Shown here piece by piece: positions 45,330-57,500 of a DNA stretch of 64,000 bases. Location: positions 16,203,383 to 16,267,382 of the forward strand of contig NC_135252.1 in assembly GCF_964204865.1 (NCBI RefSeq), written 5' to 3'. Made by a program: the position numbers and the translations under genes. Position 1 is the first letter of the stretch; each line of letters starts with the position of its first letter. This DNA is from Styela clava (taxonomy: Eukaryota; Chordata; Ascidiacea; Stolidobranchia; Styelidae). The notes beneath the pieces are model-generated. The model did no database searches. It was not told the DNA's origin and worked only from the letters and a program-made list of their open reading frames with translations.

Positions 45330-46829
45330 CAGTGGCGGCGCGTGGTCATTTTGACAACCGGGGCAAGCTACTGCGGGACCAAGTCACCCCCATCTACGGG
45401 GACAGGATGAGCGCTGTAAGTTCTCCCATCATTTTATGAGTATAAAAACCATTCCATCGGTAACAACCAATCGGCAAAAGCGACAATTTTTAACGATAAG
45501 AAAGTGTCTTTAAAACCGGTCCAAGTCAAGGGATTAATAAATATAGACATAGTTTATTTTGAAACCTCTTTCAAAAGGAAAGGCAATATTTACCGAGATA
45601 AATACAATGACATATTAACAGAAACTTCGGGAAAGCAGACAAAACCTAAAATAAGGTTTAAAACGTTACTATGAAGAAAGGAAAGTTAATGCAAAGATAA
45701 GGACATGCGTCGCTCACTCATAGATATATATGCTGCTAGACTTCTACTGCTTGAACATATATGCAACACGCCGCGGTTTCTTGGAAGCAAAATGCTCAAT
45801 AACGCGCTGATTAAAGTCATGCATCCCAGATATAACGTCTCTGTGAATGGATAAAACAGCCAAGGAATTTAATCTATCTTGCTTCATTGTGTTTCTGAGA
45901 TACGTTTTAATACGCGTCAGCGTGCTGAATGTTCGCTCTGCGTCGGCGGAAGAAATAGGCGTCGTCAAAATGATGTCCAGAAATTTTGCAGACGCCGCAA
46001 AGGTAGTTACTAGAGTGTTATCTATGAGGAACCCATAGAGCGCGCAAGTTGATGTGATGTTTAAAAAAGTTTGATTGGTGTATATACATCGCAAATCATT
46101 TTCCAATTTACCCTCGTTTATCATGGGGTAAAATTTGGAGACAGTAGCCAACAAATGGATGGGAAATTGACGTGCAAATTTTGAAAAATTTTTGGGGTTT
46201 ATCAAAGAGAACGCGGCAAGGTGTTCAGTGCACAGACGATCGCCTATTTGATTCACCAGAATGTCACAGCATTCCTTTGCAGACAAAATCACACGCTGCG
46301 TTGTTTGCCCGCGACGTAAAGAAGCATTCCATGTGTCGTCGTATTTTATTGTTTCCCGGATACGAGATACAGCATCGCAGAAGTCTGAAATACACGACTG
46401 CACAGACGCTCCATCCATTAGCCTTGACTGCAATGCGCCGTATAATACATCCACGTGATAGAATATTGTGGAGAAAAAAGCGAGAAAAAATGAAAACTCA
46501 CCATCTTCTAGCAGACGCTTTAGACCTGCCGCCTCCCTCACAGAGCGTTCGTCCTAAACCAGAGAGCTCTGAATGCCATTGAAACACTCAATGAGCTCAG
46601 ACCTACTTCCGGACACGCCCTGCACCACGCGTGATTGGAAGTTCCAACGTGTTGGTGCACAAGCTGGGAGACGACTGGCGAAGGAGGTCAGAGCGCTTCG
46701 GCGAAACGGAAAAAAATGAAGAAAACCCCGAAACATTTGCAAAAAATATACGGACGAGAGGGGTATCAAGACATATATTTTTAATAACGAGGTTAAATTG
46801 GTGTGCATAACAATGTAAAAAATGCGCAT
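45330..46829 (-). mobile_element. hAT DNA transposon, 3' portion
   Basis: The terminus CAGTGGCGGCGCG at 45330 has the CAG start typical of hAT ends. The transposase lies inward on the minus strand. I found no matching inverted terminus upstream to 47.4 kb, so the 5' end is missing or diverged. Confidence 0.65.
45744..46829 (-). pseudogene. hAT transposase, C-terminal half, one in-frame stop
   Basis: The frame from 46829 to 45744 is open except for a TAG at 46554-46556. Before the stop it reads CAPTRWNFQSRVVQGV, the PTRW motif of hAT (ZMYM1/DUF4371-type) transposases. After it come REAAGLKRLLEDGEF and the dimerisation domain (SSADAERTFSTLTRIKTYLR, then DRLNSLAVLSIHRD). The N-terminal zinc finger and first catalytic Asp region are not seen. 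It cannot encode a working transposase as it stands, but the damage is slight for the part present. Confidence 0.85.
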
Positions 46830-48529
46830 GAGGAAAATCTTCTTTTATATAAACTTGAAACAGTCAAATCAAAATCAAGCCTCGGTACCGGCTTTTCACG
46901 TCGGTATCGATAAGGCGGTAATATAGCAGATGAGCGGAAAGTGCTGTCTTTCTCAGAGGATGGCAGTTTGATCTAACGTCACTGCAGTGCCACGAGGGGA
47001 TGCAATGATAGTAGAAATAGCGAAATTTTGGTTTAAACACCGATTTTCTTAGTAAAAAAAGCTTTTTAACGGGTTTCTACTTTCATACGTACTAAAAAAA
47101 AATAAGAAAACGATTTTCGGCAGTGTGGCGGCGCATCATGCAAAGCGCAAGGAATACGCTCACCATCGCACCTCTGAGTACCCTACAGATTGAAGTGTCG
47201 TGGGCTAATTACGTGCGAGATGATTGCTGGACTTCTCGCCTCCGCAGGGTGGTTCACGAAACCGCTGGTCGATTGCCGCTATCTCCGCCATCAAATCCCA
47301 TCTAATTATTTCGTAGAAAAGCTAATTAAAATTTCACCCCAACAACTTAGCATAACGATCTTTATGTACACTCCGTTTCAAATAACTATTTCACTAGAAA
47401 AGATGTATTTTGAAGACACGGAAATAATTGGACACGAAAGGGACATGCAGATCGTTTATTTTAAGCTGTCGCTAAAATAGTTGTTGTTGTAAAAAAATCG
47501 CTTTTTTCTTTAACTACTCGACCACTTGCTTTGAAATTTTCACTGGTTAGAGATTGTATTTTTCGCTAGAAGGCTATTATTATTTATTTATTCAAAATTT
47601 CCGGTGGGCTTTATGGGATTCGATTTTTTGTGAGCGATGACGTCATCAAAATTTGCGCACCTTGTGGCGGTCGAACGTCGGTGGATCTCGTGCTTAGCGA
47701 ATAAGGGATGCTTTTATGGGGAACGGTAGACTACGGTATCTGATCTAGAAATACAGAAGTGATTCTTCACAGAACCTGGAAAAGCTAGGACAGTCCCTGT
47801 GCTGTTATAGGTACCGGTAAGTCACCGCATAATATTTCTGGGAATGGATGATAAAATATTTAGTTTTGCTCTCCGTGTCCACATGTTTGAAGCACAGCTC
47901 TCTTGTTTTTATAAACAGTTGTTTTGATTTCATTTTATTAATACGAATCGAAGACACCATGATTGCGATGATTGAAAGGAACAAAATATAAACAACAAGG
48001 TATGAAAAATAGAAATAATAAAATATATCGATACATCATATTTCCTAAAGCATCCTGATTCCGACATACGTAAAGATAGCAAATAACAGAATAAAGAATA
48101 GATTTAATTAAGATGAAAGTAACATAAAGCTTATTCGCGTAAAAGAAAAGATGCAAAAATAACTGCGCATATTGAAAAATGGCTTCCCCTTTTATAGTAT
48201 TGTTTGTCGTTTGTTTGAGTGTAAGTACTCCAATGTCTCCTTCAGCTCTGTTACTATCTTTTTCAGCAACATAGGTAACAGCACAAAACACGGAACCACA
48301 TTTTTCTTTATAAACATAAACTGATATTCTTCATTCTCTAATACACACTCTGAACAAAGTTGGGCTTGTGTGGAAAAGACATCCTGTTCAACCCAAAATA
48401 AGTGGCAACCCTCAATAGGTATTTAAGTGTATATATCCGCGTTCTACTCTCCTATGCGAAGTGGTATACAGTGCATGTAACACTAAATCAGTATTTGGCA
48501 CTGAGCAATGGTATAGAAACGCTGCTCAT
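46830..48529. other. Intergenic; no gene seen
   Basis: Between the hAT relic and the protease gene there are only short frames. A segment near 47785-47830 is an inverted copy of the GTACC-rich repeat at 21.9 kb. The 3' UTR of the protease gene must lie just below 48530; TTTATT at 47934-47939 (AATAAA on the minus strand) is one possible signal. Confidence 0.45.
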
Positions 48530-51500
48530 TTAACATTTCTCGTACGTATTATCTTCGATTGTACTTCGAACCCATTTTTCATAAGTTGACATTGGAGCAT
48601 AAATTCCCACGTGGCCCGGTGTTCCACAGTCTGCAAATCCAAATGATGTAACAGCAGCAAGATACCATCTTTTGTTCTTGGTACATACTAATGGACCTCC
48701 AGAATCTCCCTTTAAAATAATGCAATGTGATGCCAGTTAAATATATTCTGAGCCAAAAGTTAATTATTGTTCCAAATTATCAGAAGGCATTTGTCTTCAA
48801 CCAACGCTTTGTAATTAAATATATGCATTCTTATCGTAATTGGTAAATTAAATTTCATTCAAGTCAATTAATTATATTTACAAATTAAAGTGAATTACAA
48901 AATACAAAATAATACGTGGAAGATCAGAAGTGACTACAAAAAACAAAAATGTCATGATGTCAGCAACGCCATGAAATATTTACAACAAAGAAAAACAAAA
49001 ATGGAAAAATATCAAAAAACGTTCGTTTATATGCAAATACTGGTTCCATTACATTTGAACCCACGTACATTTGAACCCATGACAATTGCACCTGTATGCT
49101 ATTGCACCTATGGAATTTTTTTTGTTTCACGGATAGTTAAACCCATACTAACCCTAACCCATGGGTTTTAGCACCCGCATATAGATTGAACCCGTGGATA
49201 TACGCATGGGTTCAAATGTACATGGGTTCAAATGTACGGTCACCGCAAATACTACATACACCTAGCGAATGAGCGGCTAGCGTACATTCACCCTGTCATG
49301 GGATAACAGAGTATATATATTAGCGTACTCATTTGATAATAGCCAAAACCTACGAAGATGCTAAATTTGATAAATTAAAGAACTAAATTTATAGACTGGA
49401 CTTAAATGTGCAATACCCATAGCCAAAAAGTTGAAAATAAGATAGAAAGAAAATTACCGTGCACGAATCCGAAGATGCCGTAACAGGATTTCCAGCACAC
49501 ATGTGCATTGATGAATCTAAGAAATATCTGTAATAATCCCCCAACGTACGACATCTTGAAAACTGCATGATTGGTACAGAAGCTTCGCGTAAACTTAGCG
49601 AAAGTAGAGCATCTGGTCCCGGGTCTGCAAACAAGGAAAAGTATTACAAGAAAATAACAATCGTGAAGAATTCAACACTAAATCTTTATACAAAAGTATT
49701 GTGAATGTTTGCATATTACAGACATATTGATTGTGCACACAAAAAAGAAAAGTTGGGGTAATATGATGAACAGGCGGTTCTAAACTTTTTCCGTTGTGAC
49801 GCTTTGGGAAGGTTTTCTGGACATGCGGTGCACCAGTGAAATATATTTGGAATCTATAACATAACAGCTGTCAGTAAAGGTTCAATTTATTAATACAACA
49901 TCAAAACGAAACAAATGTGTATATTTAAATGTGATGTGTCGGCTTGCTTTTTTTTGCAAAAGTAATCTCGGAAAAATTTTCTTAAACCGGTACCCGTATT
50001 TCTCTTTCAGCATTTATTAGTGATCTATTTTTGGTTTTATGTCGGCTTCAGCTGAAAAATCCTGTTTCGCAAGCATAGGGCGTAGCCAATAGGATATTCA
50101 TATCATTCTATTTCCTAGTGCGGAATAAGGAAACAGCTTTGGATACGACTTTGCAAACGGTAATCAATCGCGAAAAGAGTGTTAACATGTTTCAAATTCA
50201 GCTTATTTGATATATATACTTGAAAACAGGAAAAAAGTAATATACAAGTTGAATGTGTTGCAACATACATATGTATATATGAAACTTACTTGTATAGCCC
50301 CATCCTGTTACAAAACATTTTTCGCCTACAACTGGTTTTGTCATCCTCGGCATACATGCTGGCATCACATCCTTAGTAATGGGAACCATTTTTCGCAATT
50401 TCAAAAGTGCGATGTCATCTGCAGAAGAAAAAGGTTAGGAGGGATTTTTTTTTCTAGCTGATTATGTGTTAGAAAATAAGGCGCTTCAGAAGTATGTGTA
50501 CCAATATGGAGGTAACTAAATTTTCTCGCCTACTTTACATCAAGTTGAGTTACGGGACGGAAGCCTATGAGCAGGGGGGATATTCACTTGGCAACACAGA
50601 CAGTCCCCGAACTTGCAATATAACTGAAATAGGTGAAAATCGGAATAAAACTATGGCCTAACCCTAACCTGGTACACATACTACGGGAGTACAGAAAAGA
50701 ATAATATAGCGGCCGAGTCTATAAAGACTAGATTGGTTGTTTATACTATACTTTAATAATACAATAAGATCGACAGACTAGACTTAAGGAATGCCACGTT
50801 GTGGCACGCTATAAGCACAACAATGTAAATTTTGAGTGCAATATGATACCCCAAAAGAAAATTGAAAAAAAAAGAATTAATCGCTTCCTAGCAACTTTTT
50901 ATATCATTAAGTTCTGAACATTTGAAATGATTGATATATTAGTTGCAGAGAAAAAAGTCTAAAACTGTTAAAACATTGAATACTTACTTTTTGTTACCGA
51001 TTTATATTCGTACTTTGGATGAACAAAAATTCGATCAACAAAATATCTCTGTCCATCTTTATACAGTTTAACCATACCAATAACAACTGCCCATGTCTTT
51101 CCAGGATTTCTGTGATTTACAATATATTCCCTAAAGAGGAAAATATTTTCATTATAACTTTTGAATCAAAAATAATGAAACTCCAAATATGAAAAAAAAG
51201 TTTCACAGATATTAAAATCATTAAAATGAGAAAAAGATTTCATCAATAACACTTACGACTCTTCTGTACAATGGCTCGCCGTGATTACCCATCTAGGATG
51301 AATAAGAGTTGCACCGCAAAAATGTTGCCATTCTGAATCCAGTGAATCTCTGTGTTGCCAACTACTTTGCCAAGGCCATTCATGTGCTGCGGATCTCTGA
51401 AAAAGTAAATTATTGGCACTGAGTAATTATTCGGACTAGAATTATTCTTCGTTGGACGATGAAACGATTGTGTTACCTCTATCTTACAGTATATATTCGC

Positions 51501-54500
51501 AATGTCTCTTGTACCAAAATATGAACATCAAAACCGGTTAAATTAAATTTTAACTTTTAAAGTAAATGCCTGTCTCACTTAACTAAATCGTGATAATCTT
51601 CCTAATTTGTTCTGATAATGATCACATTTTGCATGTCATTTTGGTTTTAGGTGATATTGCCTTAAGCAAAACTGCATGAGAAGCAAACATGAATTGATAA
51701 ATATCCTGTTATTTTATCAAAGTATTGTTGTACGCGCAAGGACATAACCTTTATTTTACCGTCGGCAATTATTTCACTGAACAGTCGTTATGCTTAGTTT
51801 TAGTCTAAGTAAAAATTGAACCAAAAAGAAGGATTGACGGACAAACGGTGGCAGAATAAAGTTTTCCTTGACTGAAAGAAAATTTGAAAAAACATAGAAG
51901 TAATTAGTGAGCTTTTAGTGCAGGGTGGTCCAAACCCAGGCCCGCGGGCCACATGTGGCCCGCCGCTTCATTATCTGTGGCCCGCGTCACATTCCGAAAG
52001 TAATCAAAAAATCGCAATTCGTGTTGTTTCGTAATAAAATTAATCAGAAAATTTTTTTGACATATCGTTACATCAATAATGTCACTGAATGGACTAGTGT
52101 TATGGCTATCTGAGGCAACTAGCGAAGTTGAATGATGTGCTTGGCAGTCTAAATTATTATCTGGCTTTCTATCTTTTTGGTTGGGAATATATGCTTACAA
52201 TATAGGCATCATTGAAAACTAAAAATCGAATGCGGATTCTATTAGCCTGGAATGGCTATGTCTGATAACTATGTGTTTGCACAATAAAAGTGTTCGTTTT
52301 GTATTGCATTGTTTACCTATTCTTGGCACTATTGTGGCCCGCGAACGATGAAGAAATAATTTGGTGGCCCGCGGAGCCGACAACCTTGGACCACCCTGTT
52401 TTAGTGGCTTCGACTTTAACCTTTTTTACGTAATGAATTGAAATCGAGTGCTCCGTTAACTGCAGTCCCCACCAACAACAACAATAAGATAACGAACAAC
52501 ATTATCAAAATAATGAACAATTTTGCACTCCGTATCCAACAAATTCTTTTGGTTCATTTGTTTATTGAAAAGTACTTACCGCGCCACCGAATATTCTCAA
52601 AAATGCAATTTTCTTTAGATTTGCTACGGATCCGACGCCACATCTGAATCCATTAAACATGGAAATCTTGGAGGATTCAGAGTCACAAGGCTCCCGATAA
52701 CAAGATTCATTATCTGATGTCCCCCCATCGCATCCTGATGAAGGAAATAAAAAAAATTACGTTGCAACTAAACTAAAAAGTTAAAAATTTTAATAAGGTG
52801 CTGTTTACTTATACATCAACCATGACGATTTAGTCTAGACCAAGTTTTTATTCGAACCCTGACCATGGGGAAATTATCCAGTTGAAGATTAAAAAGCATT
52901 ATTTTCTACTAATTGCACGGCAACCGGCGGTGTTTTGTTGTGTTAAATACTTTGTTATATTTAACCCTCAGGTAGTTTAAGTCGATAAAACTTCTACGCG
53001 TCTGACAACAAGTGATATCGCAATCTCAAATGTTTATTTTAATAATAAACACTGTTTAACATAATCCGTCAATTCACTAGAAAATTGTGATAGTTAGATA
53101 GTTCGAGATAGTTTATAAGTTATAAAGATGAATATTGTGTATTTTAGACGCGCTATATCAATAACCCATACCTATCGCAAAACAAAATTGTCGAAATGTC
53201 ATAACATATTTGCTACAAATAACTTGTAGTGCTGAATTTATTGCGTAAGTTTTAGCGGTTTTATATCAAATACAATACCTGTGGTTTTTCTTCTAGCACA
53301 ATCCGCGAATATCACTTTTACAATCTTGAAAGGGCGAAATGAACTATAATATGACTTTCTGTGGATTTGCACGCTAGTCTGCGGTGCCGTGGTGGACATT
53401 TTCAACACAATTATGATAAAATAGGTGATATTTTTCGAATATGTGTCATTAAATATGATTTTAAAAAAGAATTATTCATGGGAAGTAGGTTACGAAAATA
53501 GCTTGTCTTCAAAATACGCCTTGAAATCATTTTTTTAAATCGTTATTGAGAAGCGGCAATCAGTGACTAAATTCAATTCAGAAATTTTAGGAACTTTTTT
53601 AAATTTCCATCCTTTTTGTGTTTGTTTCGTGTGTTGTCATTTTTGGACGGCGAAGTCCAAAATGAATTATCCGTCTGTCTAAATAAATACCTGTCACTCC
53701 AATATCTCCGTTTTCACAAGTCCTTGTTCGACGTCTCGTACCTTTACCGCATGTCACAGAACAGCAAGAAAACATTGACCATTTTGACCAAGATGGACAT
53801 TCCTAGAATGTTAAAGAAATAGTTTTATGACTTCATCCATTTAAGAGCTGCGAAGATGAATTTCTATATTACATTTATATATCAGTGTGATGTTATACAT
53901 AACCGTGACATGTAGTCATAAACTATGGGCCCAAAACCCAAAACCGGTTCAAAATATTTTATTAAATTAAGTCTTGATTCACATTTGAGTCACAGACTAG
54001 ACTTTTATTTAGTGAAGCAACTTGACCAGAATCATATAAATCCAACCGCATAAATCCGATTCGTGACTTACACAATGATTGTGTGGTAAATAATCATGAA
54101 GTGTTTTGCTAGTTTGGCATGACTTCCAATACGTAGAATTGGCTAAATTAATAACCAGTATCTGGTAAATCCTCTTAATACTTACTCGATCGACATAACT
54201 TAATTTAATGAAGTGTAACGTGACTTAAATAGATTGCGGGTGGCTCCTCAGCTGTAACTTTGAAGTTGACGACAAGCGCGAAGCCGGCATTAGTTATATT
54301 CTGCATAATAATATTTCATCCATACCATATTGCATTCTATTACCAAATAATTTCCCCCATCTCTCTCATTCAGATATACAATTCACTAAGGTGAATGAAG
54401 TCACTGTGTTTAACATTGTACGCTAATTTACTCCTAATGTACATCTAGAAACAAAAATATAATACCTGTATATTACAACGTCCAAAGTCTTCTGTAGGTC

Positions 54501-57500
54501 CGTCACATGACTGATGATCAAGGCATGTCCGGGTTCTTCTCCTGTATCCGCCGTTACATGATGCTGAGCATTCTTCATATTCTGACCATTTACTCCAAGA
54601 ACTGTCAGAGCAAGTCTGAGTAAGAATGAATATATTATTATAATTTATCAATAGTATTAAATATCTTCTTTATGCATAGATTATAGACAAGTTTGATTTA
54701 AGCTGAAAAATACCCAGTTGAGAATATAACACATTTAGGACTACTTCACATATTAATTGTTTCATGTCATTACGCGTGAAAGGTGGGACGGGAACTCCGC
54801 ACAAGAGTATATTCGAGATGTCTTGAAATCAATGGTATCTTTTCTGTTTTACATGGCCTATTTAACTTGTGAGTGGGTCTAGGACCTAGGTGATGTAAGC
54901 AGGCTTTTTGTACTTCCAGCGATGATGGTATCGAAATCTATCTCAGATCTCATTCCAACTGTATAACACAAAGAAAAAGATCTCATATTAGCATATTCTG
55001 TACAATTTAATGGAAGTCATCCAAACGTTACTTTACATATATTTGTCACGGTTACAGCTAATTCTACTCAATGTTCGATTAAACTCAAATATAACATTAA
55101 TCCTGAATCGTTGATTTCATTACCTCTGTTTCACATTCAATCTTGTCAACCTTTTCACCTTCACAAAATGTATATTCAGGCACGATTGTTGATGTTCCCC
55201 TACATTCTCTTGTTCTCTGTCTGCTTCCCGGTTTATCTCCGCATGTAATCGAGCATCTACTGTAAGGTGACCAAGCACCCCAGCAGGGAGGAGCATAACA
55301 TCGACGATACATAAATTTCCTCCCAGTGCAAGTAGCTAATAATTAAACGTAAAAACAAATTAGTACATGTCATTTCATCATAACTACCATTCTATATCGC
55401 TAAGCATAATTGACTTCGCTAATAGTGATTTCTTGTTTAATGTAGCAGACTAGTAGTGTATGAAACAGCGATAATTATGCAAAACATTTTATTGAAATTA
55501 TAAAAAGTTTTTAAATCTAATTATTTGCCATAAAGATCAGTTTTTCTGAGGTGTTTCGGGTGTCATGTCGTGCTTCAGATTTTTGTTTTTAGCCGCGTTG
55601 TTTGGCGACATTGCTGCCTCTCATTAAGATATTACATACATAATGTTTACGAAAGTGTGACAATGTTCGTGACCTGTTTGACTATTTAATGACTTTATTG
55701 ACACAAAATCGCTTTAATGCGGCAGGTTTTAAGTGTAACAGTGCTGTTACCTGACAATTTTGTCACATTATAGTAGTTTATAAAGTTTTAATTAGTAAAT
55801 CGTACAGTTTCTGTATCACAATGTTACAAGGTAGAAAGGCGATAATAAGGTTGCACATTCCACTCATTAAATAAGTTATGAAAAAGTGTGAAAAAATATA
55901 ATATAAACTTGTTTATTTTAGTACTAACTAAAACTTTAATCGCCATTTTTATCTTATTCGGATTACTTTTCGTCGTACCTTGTTCCAGTTTATGGGGAGA
56001 TAATGAATTATGTTATTGCTTTGGCCTATGAAAACTAATAATGATAATGAATTGATAATGAATTACTCAACGCAAGTAATCGACTATGTTTTTATACAAT
56101 AAATTCGTATATTCCGCCATAGATTCAAAGACAACATTAAAATAAAATAGGCTACTTGGAAAGAAAAATGATTCCCCGCTACAAATCCTCTCTCGTCTGC
56201 TTATTCCTGAGCCACAAGTCGTACCACATCTTGACCACGATGACCACTCGCCCCATTCAGCTGGGCACCGTTGCAGAACACATCTTCTTTCCTCTTCCGA
56301 TGATCCCTCTTCGGGGCACAAATTCGAGTCAACAAATTCTGAAAATACCAGATAAGTTAAATATAAAACCTCACTTGATTATTTCCTGTTTCAGTAAACC
56401 CATATTTATCACGCACAAAAATATAAACGCCACCAAATAAATGAAGACAGCGATAAGATATTTCAAAAGCACAAGGACTACAATAAAATAGAGTTTGGGT
56501 GGCTTTATATAAATTTCAGTAAATTACGCCTTTACTCGATAAACTGCCAACAAAAAATAAACAAAACAGATTTTACCCAATGGTGTTAATAATTACTATT
56601 AGTTGTATGATTTGCAGCACTTACTAGAACAACTATATAATCTCAAGAATAAAAAAACAGCATCGACTAAGTTTCAACTTGCATGAGCCGCCATTAAGTA
56701 TAATTTCCCGCATGAGTTAATATAATAACAGATAAACTATAAACCGGAAAACAAAATGACCATTTAACATTTATCAGCCATCAAATGTTTATAGCCATCA
56801 TAAACCTCGAATCGTTAAGAAAATGCCCAGCTATTTCCTTGACCGTGATAACTTTATTTGTCCCAAATCTCGTGCCAACCGATACATATTGACGCAATAA
56901 ATTTATATACTGGAACCAATAAAGCACGTTACACCTTTCAATCCCAAAGAGAAATACCTTTCACTGGCTGACTCTGATGGAAACCGGGTCTCGGAGGAGA
57001 TGTCGTCTGTTCGTCATCTAATGTTTGCTGTGGTGCATCAACGACAAACACTTCTTTGCCTTCGTCATTGAGGAAGAGTTTTCCGTTTGACGTTGGTGCC
57101 TTTTTAGGTTTTGCAACTGCCCCATGTCGTGGTTTAACCACCGCCTTCTACATTTCAAATTAAAAAGAACAATGAACAAGAGAAATGTATGACGTCGCAT
57201 GTATTAACGATGGACGAAAATTTACAATATTTGTATAACTAGATAATTTTTCTACATTGAATCCTGTTAAATTGTTTATGCCCTCTTGTATCTCAGTCCA
57301 ACAGTGAACTCCCTCAAAAAACCCTCTCATGGGGAGAGTTTTAAATGTCATTGAATTCTAAATCATTTCTACATATTTATTATTTATGTAACAAAATTAT
57401 TTGGATCCATTTCAGTCACAGCTGTTCTAGCCAACATAATGCACGGAAGAAAAAACCTTGACGAAGTTCAGAACAAACAGTCAATAAACTATATATATAT

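Noticed and set aside
50648-50672. Interstitial telomere repeat
   Set aside because: Only two TTAGGG-like units occur and they are part of the MITE end that recurs at 45.3 kb.
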